Counted from the stretch's first letter, positions 46,774 through 57,630 are shown. The stretch is 64,000 bases of DNA from Metopolophium dirhodum (GCF_019925205.1 NC_083562.1:21700001-21764000), one strand, 5' to 3'. The notes: generated from the sequence alone by a model not told the origin. Program-made: numbers and translations.

Positions 46774-46995
46774 TCGACATGATTAGATAATAAAGGTACA
46801 ATGAACAATTTTAAATCATACTAATAATATAATTCGTTATATATTGTATTCAATTGTCTCTAATAATATTGTTCGAAATATTGTATAAGGATTACTGGCT
46901 AATAACAGACAAAATCCAACAACCATACATGGTTACGTTGAAGGCTAGACAAATATTAAAATAAACATCCATTTTGTGTAATTCATTCGTCGTGT

Positions 46996-47511
46996 TCAGT
47001 GAAAGAGAGTGCAATCTTGTATAATTAATGTAAGTATTTAATATTTTAATGTTTTTCCAGTAATTTGTAACTGGAAATAATATTGTTACGTATTTAATTT
47101 TGGATTGAAGACGATTATACCGAAAAAAGTGATAAAACATACACTAAAATGAAAAATATTCTGTGTATATTAGTTTTAGTATGTTTTTTTTTTTAGTATG
47201 GCACACTCGACATTTTTTGGAAAGCCAAAATTAGTAAGTACCTACTAAGTTTAGAATGTATAAAAATTATTATAATTTTTTATTTCTTTTTTTAGAAACC
47301 CAACAATAAAACGATTACGGTAAAAGATAACCAGTCGATACTCAAAGAGATCAGTTTATTAAAAGAAAAGATAAACTCAATGGAATCCACAAGCATAGAA
47401 ACAGCTGATAAGAACTTCATGCTAGTGTTAAGTGAAGGATATGCAAAAATAGCAAAATTATACAAAGCCATAGGAGAGCATTTTGGTAAGGACAAAAAAC
47501 CAACCATATAA
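46996..47511 (+). CDS. Small 3-exon gene, 83-residue helical protein
   Basis: A TCAGT initiator-like site at 46996 starts a short non-coding exon ending AATTAAT/GTAAGT at 47029. Exon 2 follows a long T-tract acceptor (47196) with ATG at 47198 and ends AAATTA/GTAAGT at 47233. Exon 3 begins after TTTTTTTAG at 47296 and reaches TAA at 47509-47511. The product starts MAHSTFFGKPK and continues with a charged helix (NQSILKEISLLKEKINSME) and GYAKIAKLYKAIGEHFG, suggesting a coiled coil. Beyond the TAA the same frame stays open to 47625, adding about 37 polar residues ending TAESSSDE, so the protein may once have been about 120 residues. Family unknown. It lies between the hAT and a palindromic repeat. 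Confidence 0.55.
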
Positions 47512-47625
47512 ATAAAAGATCAGGGAAATGTGTATGATTATTATAATCATGACAATAATAACACTATCGTCGTCAAAAACAAAAGCTGTGACAATGTCAC
47601 AGCAGAGTCTTCTAGTGATGAATAA

Positions 47626-47919
47626 AAGGATGAATAACAGCTGCCGTCCGGTGTAATATTTAACTTAATATATTAATATATATTATATTAAGTTAACGAT
47701 ATTGTATAAAGTTTTTGACGATAGTGTTATTATTTAACCTGTATAAATATTTAAACCTGTTATTATTGTATTAAAAAAAAATATTTATATGTACAAATTA
47801 AAAATAAAAAATAAATATAATTGTACGCGCGAGTAAAATACATATATATTAATATTCAACTGAATTAACCTGTAATTATTATACGTTAGATTAGTTTTTT
47901 TATTATCAGAGACCAGTGT
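47626..47919. other. Non-coding AT-rich spacer
   Basis: Probable 3' flank of the small gene. AT-rich with TTAATATA repeats and no feature recognised. Confidence 0.4.
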
Positions 47920-48362
47920 TGTGACTTATCTAGATAAAAAATTACTTATCTATTATCTTATCTAGATAACTATTGTGCCATTTATCTATTGGTTATCTTA
48001 GATGACACATTTACTTATCTAGATAAATTTATTTAAATCATAATATTCATTTTACACAAATTATTTATACATTATTCATTTTTTTCTACTAAAATTGTTC
48101 TTACAGAACACTATCTAATCGGCAATCAATACATGTTATTAATATACGTACTTTGAGGTTTGAGACATTATTTTACGAAGTTTTTCGACAAAATAAATTG
48201 TGTACCTAACTGCACATTTGCAATTTAAAAATACTAAAAAAAAATGTTATCTATAATATTATCTAGATAAAGGTTGGATTATCTTTATCTGTATCTAGAT
48301 AATTTTTTTATAAAATCATCTGTATCTTATCTAGGCAAGTCAGAAAATTAACTCATCTGTAA
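47920..48362. repeat. TATCTAGATAA-rich repeat, copy 2
   Basis: Repeated TTATCTAGATAA palindromes and partial versions occupy both ends (47926-48030 and 48245-48345), with AT-rich DNA between, suggesting an element with internally repetitive ends. Its right side abuts the orphan ORF at 48377. Confidence 0.6.
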
Positions 48363-48376
48363 TATTCGATCTAAAG

Positions 48377-48772
48377 ATGTATAATCGTCTGATGGTAAAT
48401 TATTTAGTGTCGAATCAGAGGGAACCTTATGATTATAGTAATTTCCCGTTAAATTATATCAAGAGTGGTATGTCGAAGAATCGAAATGTGTATGCGAGAA
48501 TCCGCACGCGTGCTTGTATCACCCCTGCTATACCATGGTTAAATATGTATCGCGATGGGATTAATAAGGAAATAAATTTAGTGTTAGACCCAACCTCTTC
48601 AATATTAACAGGTTATTGTTTTATTCGTGATACACGAAGACTGTTAGATATACAAGTGGTTAAAGGGTTAGCTGATTCACTCTTATTTCCTAATAAGTGG
48701 TGGGGTTATTCGTGTTGTAAATGCTCTTTCACCCATCCTCGATATCGATTTGAACATAAAAAAGGTGGATAA
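48377..48772 (+). pseudogene. Orphan ORF truncated by repeats on both sides
   Basis: Codons from 48377 encode a well-composed protein segment of about 127 residues with IRTRACITPAIPWLNMYRDG, LVLDPTSSILTGYCFIRDT, NKWWGYSCCKCSFTHPRYRF and a CC-x-C cluster. No family is recognised. The upstream edge coincides with the TATCTAGATAA repeat and the last codons (KKGG, stop) come from the R terminus, so neither end is original. Given the polymerase remnant 8 kb upstream it could be another Polinton gene, but nothing in the sequence proves it. GC is higher than in the flanks. Confidence 0.5.
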
Positions 48773-50045
48773 GTGGATGTCGCTCTGATGGTGTTAAATT
48801 TGAATTCAATGATATAATATAATTGTATAAAAAAAACGATTCTGAGCGAAAACGGTCAGTCAGCCTATGATATTACCAAGTATATTTGATGATATTATTG
48901 TGAATAAAGTAATTTATATATAACCTATTTACGTGGAGCCTTGTTTTAAATTTTCAATCCTTAGCCATAAAAGTTAAACATTTTATACATTTTTAACTAT
49001 AAAATAATTAATAAATTATAAATTTGATAAATGTTGTCAACATTTTAACTTTAAATGCTTATAAATAAAAACTGTGACTAAGGATTTATAATTTTTTTCT
49101 TCTACCTTTGAAACAATAACCTAGAAGCCTTCTATTAAATTTTCAAGCTTTTTTACTCAACAGATAAAATTTTATTAATATTTATTGATATAGACAACGT
49201 CCGTAAACAGCTCAAAAAGAGTCAAAATATTTTCAAAATTTTATGGTGTATAGAAAATGCTAATATAAACATTCAGTGAAATTTTCAAGTATCTACAGTC
49301 ATTCGTTTTTTAATTACAATAAAATAAGAAAATTGTAACATGAGAAATCGAGTGAATATCAAATGTTGTAAAAATATAAATTTCAGACGCTCATACAAAT
49401 TTAATTTAAGTTTCTTGTAGACACTTTTTTTTTTTGATAAAGGTAGATAAACTTATGAGTAATCTTATATTACATTTTCAAATCTTAGATTTAAAAAGAA
49501 AAATTTTTATGAATTCTCAACTCAAAATAATTTGCTAATTTTCGTGATTTTTCTGTATTTTGTCAAAATTTGAACTTTAAATGCTTATAAATAAAAACTG
49601 TGACTAAGGATTTTTAATTTTTTTCATCTGCCTTTGAAACAATAACCTAGGAGCCTTCTATTAAATTTTCAAGCTTTTTTACTCAACAGATAAAATTTTA
49701 TTGATATTTATAGAAAAAAAAACTAAAAAATTGAAAACTGACAATGTCCGTAAACAGCTCAAAAAGAGTCAAAATATTTTGTAAATTTTATGGTGTATAG
49801 AAAATGCTAATATAAACATTCAGTCAAAATGTCATGTCCCTACGGTCTTTTGTTTTAGAGTTACACCAAAAACCATAATCTATTTTCTCGAAAACAGATT
49901 TTGCGTAAAAATTCCCGTTTTTCCTTAATTTTTCTTTTGTTTTTCACGTCGCTTTTGAAAGCTACTGAGAAATTTTTACTTTTGACCCCCCAAAGTACCA
50001 ACTAGATTCACTTTCCTATCAGAAAAGTTACTGTTGAAGAAAATC
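48765..50045. repeat. Family R dispersed repeat, truncated
   Basis: Begins GATAAGTGGATGTCGCTCTG and parallels 30838-32260, including GATTCTGAGCGAAAACGGTC and both half-units. It stops abruptly after GAAAATCCAAGC at about 50050, where the other copy continues ACTTTTACTGTCC. Confidence 0.8.
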
Positions 50046-50490
50046 CAAGCCTAGGTTTAAGAGACACCAGCCGAGGGCCAGAGCAAAGAGAGGGACGAAG
50101 ATGAACCTGCCAGGACAACCGAAATGGAAGCACCACAAGCAGCGAACCACACCGCTCCACGTGGATGGGCCAGGCGAATAATGGCCACCACGTGGAAGGA
50201 AGTGAGACAAGTGACACTGTGTGGATGCTTCCGAAGAGAGTGAATAGCCGCAGTTCACTCCTCCCTCCTCCTCGGGCTGAGGAGCACCAGACAAGACGGT
50301 GGCGACATTGGGGATTGGTACGTGACAGAGCACTTAACGGTGTACGGTGGTAAGTCACCCTGTACGTTCTCCGGCCACTCGCGGAAAGACAAGGTCGCGG
50401 TCGATGACGTCGCGAGCTCGCGGTTGCCGACACGCGAGACATAGTTTCTTTAATCGAGGTCAAGTAAATTGAGACGATTTGATGCATATT
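50046..50490. other. GC-rich island of unknown origin
   Basis: About 445 bases are strikingly GC-rich against very AT-rich flanks, with many CpGs in the last 120 bases (CGTCGCGAGCTCGCGG). Frames are open on both strands (minus 50008-50487, plus 50165-50353) because stops are rare at this composition, so coding cannot be inferred. A donor GGTG/GTAAGT at about 50349 could end a 5' non-coding exon. It begins exactly where family R is cut off. A GC-rich retroelement end or a CpG-type promoter exon are possibilities. Confidence 0.45.
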
Positions 50491-50529
50491 ATTTTACCTC
50501 ATCTGCCCGAGTAACCAATAACGACTAAT

Positions 50530-50660
50530 AATACACACAAAATGTCTACTAATTTGTCCTATTAATATTACTATATGTAACAATAAATGGTCATTTATAA
50601 ACAAAAAAAAATTGTGATCTATCGTGAATCTCAAAAATTTTTGTGTGATCACCTTTTCAA
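50530..50660. repeat. Direct repeat, left copy
   Basis: Shares ACTAATTTGTCCTATTAATATT-type sequence, CATTTATAAACAAAAAAA and TGTGTGATCACCTTTT with 51742-51868 in the same orientation, about 1.2 kb apart. Confidence 0.75.
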
Positions 50661-51591
50661 AAAAATTACAAGTTGAATTACTTACAGAGACAAGTGGTCT
50701 GCAAAACGCACTAGATGAACTAAAAGAAATTAATATTAATATTAAGCTTGAACTGAATGATTCTGAATTAGATAAATTAAACACTTTACTAAGTTTAATA
50801 GATATGACGTTGGTGAAAAGTTAAAACTCGTTGAAATGGAATACTCGAAATCTGAACTTACTGAAAACAAGGTGTTAGAAGATACAAGTCACCTTAGCAT
50901 TATAAATTCTATAGTTGCTGTCAAATCAGAGAATAATAATGAAATTCATACTGAATTACTGATAAAGACAAAAGAATGAGAAAATGCAATTTCACTAGTT
51001 AATGTTCTACAATTAACAATTGAAAAAAATAAACTAAAAATAATTTCTAATTCAATTTTTTTTGAAATAATAATGAACTGTTAAATTTGGACTAGGATAA
51101 AAGTCTAAACTTATGGATGAATTCAAAATAAATGAATCTGAAGAAACAATGTGTAATAGTTTAGGAACAATTTCTGAGCTTAACAGCACTATTAAAAAAC
51201 TTACATCTGAATTAGAAGATAAATTAAAGCATTAAAAAATGAATTACAAATTGTTACGGTAGAATTGGATGATGCTATTTTTAAAAGTTGCGATAATAAA
51301 ATCAGTAATTAACATTTTTGAATATAAAGCATGAATCCTATATTTCTATTGTAGAACAACTGAACAATGAACTCAAATGTATTAAAACTACACTCAATGA
51401 AAAACCTCAATTAATTTTTGAATTAGAAAACACAAATTTAGAACTTTCAACACAATGTAAGAATTCTGAAGATGAAATAAATAAGACCATCTATGACCTT
51501 AAAGTAAATCTGGAGGATAAAATTAAAGTTGAAAATGAAATAAGAGATGGACTTAAATCTAAAACTATTGAATTAGAGCATGCATGTATAT
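50600..51591 (+). pseudogene. Coiled-coil protein pseudogene
   Basis: Successive plus-strand frames encode a long heptad-rich protein: LLTETSGLQNALDELKEI, KLKLVEMEYSKSELTENK, EFKINESEETMCNSLG, SELNSTIKKLTSELEDKL and, from 51318, VEQLNNELKCIKTTLNEK through KVENEIRDGLKSKTIELE. At least four frame changes and several stops interrupt it. The composition resembles large Golgi, kinesin or centromere coiled-coil proteins, but such sequence is too generic to name. Nearly the whole span between two direct repeats is this pseudogene, so it was probably carried or duplicated as a unit. Confidence 0.6.
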
Positions 51592-51635
51592 AATATATAT
51601 TATATACATGTATACATATATATATATACATGTAT
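51583..51635. repeat. AT palindrome / TA microsatellite
   Basis: Overlapping inverted repeats of TATATA and ACATGTATACAT type, capable of cruciform formation. Confidence 0.65.
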
Positions 51636-51700
51636 CAAGAAAAAACTATTGATTTAAGATAGAAAGTATGGAGAATTTGGAGATTATAATCTTTATAACT

Positions 51701-51741
51701 TGGTGACGAAGTGGCCCAGCCGTTAAAGGCGTCGGTTGCAC
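51701..51741 (+). tRNA. tRNA-like 5' fragment (SINE head)
   Basis: GGTGACGAAGTGGCCCAGCC followed by GTTAAAGGCGTCGGTTGC resembles the 5' half and A-box of tRNA-Ser. No anticodon arm or B-box follows; the right-hand direct repeat begins instead. It is a truncated SINE or tRNA relic, not a functional tRNA. Confidence 0.45.
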
Positions 51742-51868
51742 ACAAAATTTCTATTAATTTGTCCTATTAATATTACTATCTGTAACCAATAGTAACCATT
51801 TATAAACAAAAAAATGTTGTGATCTCTCGTGAAGCTCAAAAATCTCTGTGTGATCACCTTTTTAAAAT
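51742..51868. repeat. Direct repeat, right copy
   Basis: Partner of 50530-50660. In this copy the frame VVISREAQKSLCDHLFK is open over the shared region; in the left copy the corresponding frame reads IVIYRESQKFLCDHLFK. The repeat may therefore descend from a coding exon. Bases 51869-52309 hold no recognised feature. Confidence 0.7.
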
Positions 51869-52309
51869 GAGAATTTTGGAAAATCCTTAGTGCTCCCTTA
51901 CAATGTGATACGTAGAGGTTAGATACCTAGAAACCTTGAAGATACCTTGAAAATCTCAAGTGCCTAGCTATTATATTATATATAGATCAAAAATAGTAAA
52001 TTGGTAAAAACAAAATAATTATTTATATTGTACCTATAATATAAATTATATAACTGTATGGAAACATGCAATCAAAATGTTTGTGAACATAGGAATTGAC
52101 TAATTGATCAGTGACTATGATTGAAATGGATACAACAATAAAATAAAATATTTAATAACTTAATAAAATATGTGTAATTTTCAAACGAATCGGTTTTGTG
52201 TGGTTTAGTATTTTAAATATTTTCTTCCGTCTTTGAATGATGAATTGGGTGGGCGGGTGGGTGTGCTTTGGTTGAATTGAACCACCTTATTTTACTGAAC
52301 TCGGTGCCA

Positions 52310-52735
52310 TGAATGCAATTTATTAAGGATGCAAAAAAATTAAATTAGAAGTGGTCCTGTACGGACTCTAGTATGTGATTGTAATTTATGAAGGACATAA
52401 AATAATGTTTAATTTAAAATAATATTGTGTTTAAGCTGGGTCTACAGTCAATTTTAAATTATAAACTATAAGTCTAAATACAAATAAAATAATAGTCAGA
52501 TATCTGTTTTGGACTTTATAAATATGTGCGGAAAAAATTAGGTTTAGTACAATGTAAAAAAAAGTGGGAAGGAAATCTTGAGAATTCTTTGACAATAGGA
52601 TATTAAAACACAAAACCATGTTATAAATTAATATATTGGTTTTATACATTTTATATTTACAAAAACTTATAAGTTATAAGTATTGAAAAGCTTAAGACAT
52701 TTAATTTATTATTATTCATTATCATTGAGTATCAA
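52310..52735. repeat. Dispersed repeat, copy 2, left part
   Basis: Collinear with 5150-5620 (GTCCTGTACGGACTCTAGTA versus GTCCTGCACGGACTCTATTA). Confidence 0.75.
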
Positions 52736-52835
52736 TGTTATTTTTCACCTACCTATTTAATGTTATATGATTCAAAAAATCAAAAATCGTGATGTTTAGA
52801 TCATGTATTACTATATATACAAATTTCGGTACGTC

Positions 52836-52875
52836 TCACAGGGTGGGCCACGGCCCACCCAGCCCCCCCCCTGAG
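52836..52875. mobile_element. hAT-type terminus with GC palindrome
   Basis: CACAGGGTGGGCC is followed by a palindrome with arms GGGTGGGCC / GGCCCACCC (52841-52860) and a C-run. It mirrors the left end of the complete hAT (CAGTGG plus a GGGCC/GGCCC palindrome). The other end was not identified, so it may be a solo end. Bases 52876-53344 show no other feature. Confidence 0.4.
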
Positions 52876-53599
52876 TGCACACTTATGGATCTAACGTTAA
52901 TACAATAACTGTGATCATAACTTGAAAGTATGATTGGATGTTAATTGTAAAAGTTATAAGTGTTAATAATTTATAAGCATGTATCGTATCCGTCTTACAA
53001 GTGGGTATCAATTTCAGCAGATCTTATTTAGCATTGTTAGTTTTAATATTAGAGTGATTATTTTTATTAAAAACTAACGATGCTCAATGATAAATTTGAT
53101 ATCTTTCACACTAGTAAGACACACTTGGAGACAACACATGCATGTGTCACGTCTTCTTTAAAGTAAAATGTTTTATTTATTTTATTTTAGCTTCATAATT
53201 GTAAAAATCTAGGAAAATGTTGAGATTTGGAGAAACTTTATAACGTATTCAAATAATTTTATTTTGGACTCCTTAAATCATGATCTGGAGGACCACCTTT
53301 TGGTCTTCCAGTATCCACAAATATTTCAATTTTTAATATAAAAGCTCGGTTCTGCCACATACTCTGATATGAATAGCCTTTAAATTCTCTATATAAAAAG
53401 TAAATTTAAGACAGAATTGTAAATCAAGTCACGACAGTCTCTCTTATGTAATAATATTTCTGATTTCAATGGTTTTCAGTATTTTGTATAATAATTAGAT
53501 TGGAAAAATAGAAGCCGATATCATTTGCACAAGATTATCAAAAAAAATTATATAAATACAATTTTTGATATAATTTATTTTGTTCTTGTAATTTATTGG

Positions 53600-54125
53600 T
53601 GGACGACGTTTTCAACCTAATCAGGCGACCGGACACGTCTATACAATATAACTGATAAGTATTGTACATTTCGTAATTTTTTTTTTTTTTTGAAGAATAT
53701 GATTTTTTTTTGAGCGTAAGTCCAGCGACTGTAACCATTAGCTGTTTTTTTTTTGTTTGTAGGTTGTTTGTAGCGGAGAGTTTGTAACGATTGGTTAAAC
53801 ACGTTTGTGTTAACTTAACCAGGTGACCGGGCACGTCCATCCAATATAACTGATCAGTATTGTACATTTCGTTATATTTTTTTTTTGGAAGAATATGATT
53901 CTTTTCTGAGCGTAAGCCCAGCAACTGTAACCATAGCTTTTTTTTGTTTGTAGGTTGTTTTTAGGGGGAGTAACGGTTGGTTGAAACACGTTTGTGTTAA
54001 CCTAATCAGGCGACTGGGTACGTCTATCCCAATATAACTGATCAGTATTGTACATTTCGTAATATTTTTTTTTGGAATAATATGTTTTTTTTTTTGAGCT
54101 TAAGCCCAGCAGCTATTGCATTTGT
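53600..54125. repeat. Three tandem units related to a SINE body
   Basis: Units of about 200 bases repeat: CACGTCTATACAATATAACTG, a T-run, GAGCGTAAGTCCAGC, GTTTGTAGGTTG and AAACACGTTTGTGTTAAC. The last two parts match the 3' region of the SINE at 26420-26487 (TTTATTTGTAGGGGAGG, AAACACGTGTGTGTTGAT). The minus-strand frames here are by-products. Confidence 0.7.
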
Positions 54126-54623
54126 TGCTAAAAAAGCCGGGTGGGAGCTAGTAACAGTGGTTGATATGTACACTCAGAACATTTCCGCAGTTATGATGTC
54201 CATATATCCATACTAGGCCACAGAATATGATTTACTGTTACTTGAAACATTCGTTTTGTATTTCTCATATAATATTGGTGGTCGATACTTGTACCAACGT
54301 CTCTCGACCTAGTGAGCAGGTGACCGGGCACTTCTCTTTCAGATAAATTATTAAACACTCAATTAAGTCTTTAGATTTACTAATGATTTATATTTTGTAG
54401 ACGAGATAATTTTAAAGAGAGACTGTGTGAACTAACAGAATATTGTGCACCCAATAAATATGTGGTGTGCTGTGTGCATTTAAACATTTGTTATAATATA
54501 TTATGCATTTGAATATTTATTACAGTATTCGACTATCCATACATTAATTTCAAGTATGGATTTTTTTATACACTAACTATAGGGTCACATAATCAAGAAA
54601 TTAATTGTTAAAGTTATTTTATT

Positions 54624-54639
54624 CTCCCCATATGGGGAG
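54624..54639. repeat. Perfect 16-bp palindrome
   Basis: CTCCCCATATGGGGAG, isolated in AT-rich DNA within the dispersed repeat. No partner structure is apparent. Confidence 0.7.
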
Positions 54640-55734
54640 ATCAATTTAACACAAGACACTTATTATTTCATAATTTGTTGGAGTATTTAAATCTATATAA
54701 ATTAAATATCGGACAAGTAGTTTTTTGGTAAATATTTAAAGTTCATATGAGTAGTCGAATAACATTTTTGCTAGGTTCTTTGAAACTAGAATGTAGTTAA
54801 TAGTTAAATTAAAACCCAAATGTACTTATAATATGTGAAATAGCTGTACTTATCCTTCTATGGTAATTTTTTATAAATAAATTATAAGTAAAACTAAAAT
54901 TTGGCACATATACAGTAGGTACTTAATACATTTTCCTTTCCTTTAACAGAAATTATTGAGCTAAAAATATAGAAATATCTATGTACAGCGAGACATAGGA
55001 CACACTAAGATACGGTGTTTTAGCTTTGTTTCATTAATAACAATAACGTTTTGTAATACAGTTTTTCATAAATTAATTTTTAATAAAGTTGGCTTAATGA
55101 TTTGTTTAAACTATTTGTATGTATTTTTGGGAGATCAGTATTATTGCAACACCGTTACCAATACGAGTCTCAATGCACTCCAGTTTCGCCTACAGATAAA
55201 TCATTACTTATTACCAGGGCTGTGAATTAAATACATTTGCATATCTTTTTGAACACAGTATAAAAGAATGGATACGGCCAAAATTTGTTTTGATTTATTT
55301 ATAGTTCAAATACGAAATCTTATTTAGCATATAATTTAATGGGTTAGGCCGGTTAGGGTATATAATTATGTTTTCTTGGTTACTTACTTACCTAGCTAGT
55401 ATGTAAATTAAACACATGTTTTTTTTTTGTAAACCAATTTTAATTATTCTTTATTAATTTTAATAGTTTTTAATAAAAACTTTTTTTTATAGACCATTTT
55501 TTTGAATAATTTTAGTGAATATTTAACACTTTTTTAGTGCATTCAATTAACAGCCCTGCTAATTACTTTAACTTCCAATCATACCTACCACAGTTAATGT
55601 TAAATATCAACAATTAACAGTCATAAGCGTGCGCAGGTCTTCTTGGTAGGGGAGGCAATACCTTAACTATAAGAAGGTCCAAAAGAGTTTTCAATAATCT
55701 TTGACAAAAAATTACTAAGAATATATTCAAAAAA

Positions 55735-55960
55735 AGGGCGGGAAAGTGGGTGTCGTTCTGCTATACAGTAGGTTACAAGTGGGTCACTGTAATGGATGGT
55801 GTTAAATTTGAATTCAATGATATTATATCATTGTACAAGAAAAACGATTCTGAGCTAAGATGGCCCAGCCTATGATAATATTACTAAGTATATTGGATGA
55901 TATTTTGTGTTCTCAGATATAAAAGTTGAACATTTTATACATTTTTAACTACAAAATAAT
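55735..55960. repeat. Family R terminal fragment
   Basis: GGGTGTCGTTCTGCTATACA, GTAGGTTACAAGTGGGTCAC and AAAACGATTCTGAGCTAAGA mark the R terminus. The body is deleted apart from a short TTTTAACTACAAAATAATT piece. Confidence 0.75.
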
Positions 55961-56436
55961 TGTTGTCATTATTAAGTTATAACTTCTGCAGATACAATTA
56001 TCGAACAAAATGGTATTCAGTTGACTCGAGTTGAAAACTGTGATGTAAACTTGATTATTGTAAGGGTGAAAAAAAATATTTGAAGCCTTGAAAATGTTTA
56101 TAATCAGTTTAAAAATGAGAATCTTTTTTCGTATGCATTATGGCCCAGAGGTTCTCAATTTTTTTTGTACCGTGACCCGAATTTCCCCCGAAAAATCGTT
56201 CACGACCCACGTGGCTTAACTTTTCAAAAAATAGTTATAAAACACAAAATTTGTTTATTACTTTTATCGGGTATTTATTATTTTATAGGTTTATAATCAA
56301 TATATTTTTACAAAATAATGTACTTTTAATAATGAGGCGTATTAATACCCGTCGTAATAAATAAATATACGACGAATTATTATTTATTACTCACGTAATC
56401 TTTGGTATACTACATTACTATAATAATATATTAATA

Positions 56437-57249
56437 CTCATAATCAGTGACTCCCTTAGTGCTCTCCTAGCCCTTGAAAACCCTTACCCCAAAAATGAAA
56501 TAATTCAATCCATCCAAGAAAAATTATCAAACTCGAGGAAAAAAATCGAATTTCTATGGGTCCCCTCTCACACTGGCATAAATGGCAACGAACTAGTGGA
56601 CAAGGCAGCCAACGAAGCAATATCATCACCCAGCTCGGTATTAATAAACAAAATTACATTCCAAGACGCACTCATAAAAATAAATAAACTAACTAAAAGT
56701 CTTCGGCAAGACTCGTGGGAGAAGACTTCAAACATAAATAAATTAAAAGAAATTAAAACATCAATCGACCCATGGAAAACTCCTCCACCCTCATCCAGGC
56801 ACGAAGAAGTAGTCATTACAAGAACTCGGATTGGTCACTCCCGTCTAACACACCTGCATCTCATAACAAAAGAAGACAGCCCGACCTGCGAACTCTGTGA
56901 CAAAGCGCTGACAATCAAACACGTCACACTTGAATGCCCCAAGTTCATCAACTCTAGACAAATTCTCGGAAACCCATCAACAATGCAACAGGCACTTGGC
57001 GAAGAGAACACTAAAAACATATATAATTTTTTCAAAAACATAGGCTTAGCACAGTTAATTTAGAAAAATTACTAATAATTAAATAATTAAATGTTTAAAT
57101 GTATATATATCCCACAAAATCCCTATATTGTTAAACGTAATGTATCCCCATAGTTGTAAGACCAATATTCACTTAATTTTTTTTTTTGTAATTTTCACAG
57201 GCTAATAACCTCAGGAGTTGAAGCCTTATTTAAATAAAAAAAAAAAAAA
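56437..57249 (+). mobile_element. 5'-truncated LINE insertion
   Basis: A 12-bp target duplication AATATATTAATA flanks it (56425-56436 and 57250-57261). The insert begins inside coding sequence, ends in a poly(A) run and carries a LINE ORF2 end. 5' truncation, poly(A) and variable target duplication together are diagnostic of LINE retrotransposition. Confidence 0.88.
56443..57063 (+). CDS. LINE ORF2 C-terminus with RNase H and zinc knuckle
   Basis: The frame is open from the truncation point to TAA at 57061-57063, about 206 codons. It starts in the RNase H domain (DSLSALLAL, then FLWVPSHTGINGNELVDKAA, the H-x-G-x2-GNE-x-VD motif). It continues with RTRIGHSRLTHLHL and a Cys/His knuckle CELCDKALTIKHVTLECP. 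RNase H followed by this knuckle is typical of Jockey/I-group LINEs. The reverse transcriptase and endonuclease are absent, so it cannot move by itself. The uninterrupted frame indicates a recent insertion. Minus-strand frames here are shadows. Confidence 0.88.
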   Translation: MSDSLSALLALENPYPKNEIIQSIQEKLSNSRKKIEFLWVPSHTGINGNELVDKAANEAISSPSSVLINKITFQDALIKINKLTKSLRQDSWEKTSNINKLKEIKTSIDPWKTPPPSSRHEEVVITRTRIGHSRLTHLHLITKEDSPTCELCDKALTIKHVTLECPKFINSRQILGNPSTMQQALGEENTKNIYNFFKNIGLAQLI

Positions 57250-57630
57250 AATATATTAATATTAGTATATTTAATAAGTATATTTAATATTAATTTAACA
57301 TAAATTTCTTGAAATCTATATAATTCAAAAAATATTTCACGACCCACCAAAAATTGACTGACGACCCACAGTTTTAGAAACGTTGCATTATGCAATGATT
57401 GATAAATCACTGAATTCAAATTTTACACGTGTATCACAGTGAATTAGGTACGTAGGTACCTACTATTAACGACAAAGTACGTACACGCTACACGTATCCA
57501 CACCTATTTTACAACAGAATGGTTAGGAAGATGAATATTTTTTTTATTGCATTTTTACCATAATACCACATTACAAAAAAATTACGTGTTTAAAATCAAA
57601 CTACCTAATAAAATAGGTATATTTAGCTAT

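Larger units (their letters stand above)
53345..55560. repeat. Dispersed repeat, copy 2, right part
   Basis: Collinear with 6160-7720 but lacking the fold-back arms and MITE found there. It is interrupted by a tandem array at 53600-54125 that copy 1 lacks. Confidence 0.72.
56143..57385. mobile_element. hAT-type MITE split by a LINE
   Basis: The left end CAGAGGTTCTCAA and the complemented right end CAACGTTTCTAAA, with CGACCCAC motifs near both, fit the common hAT terminus CAGNGGTTCTCAA. CATTATG lies immediately outside each end (56136-56142 and 57386-57392). The bulk of the interior is a LINE insertion; without it the element is about 420 bases. Confidence 0.65.

Noticed and set aside
50008..50487. 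159-codon minus-strand ORF
   Set aside because: Falls in the GC-rich island where stops are rare and frames are open on both strands; it also runs into family R sequence.
56568..57041. Minus-strand ORFs of 82 and 68 codons
   Set aside because: Antisense of the LINE RNase H region.
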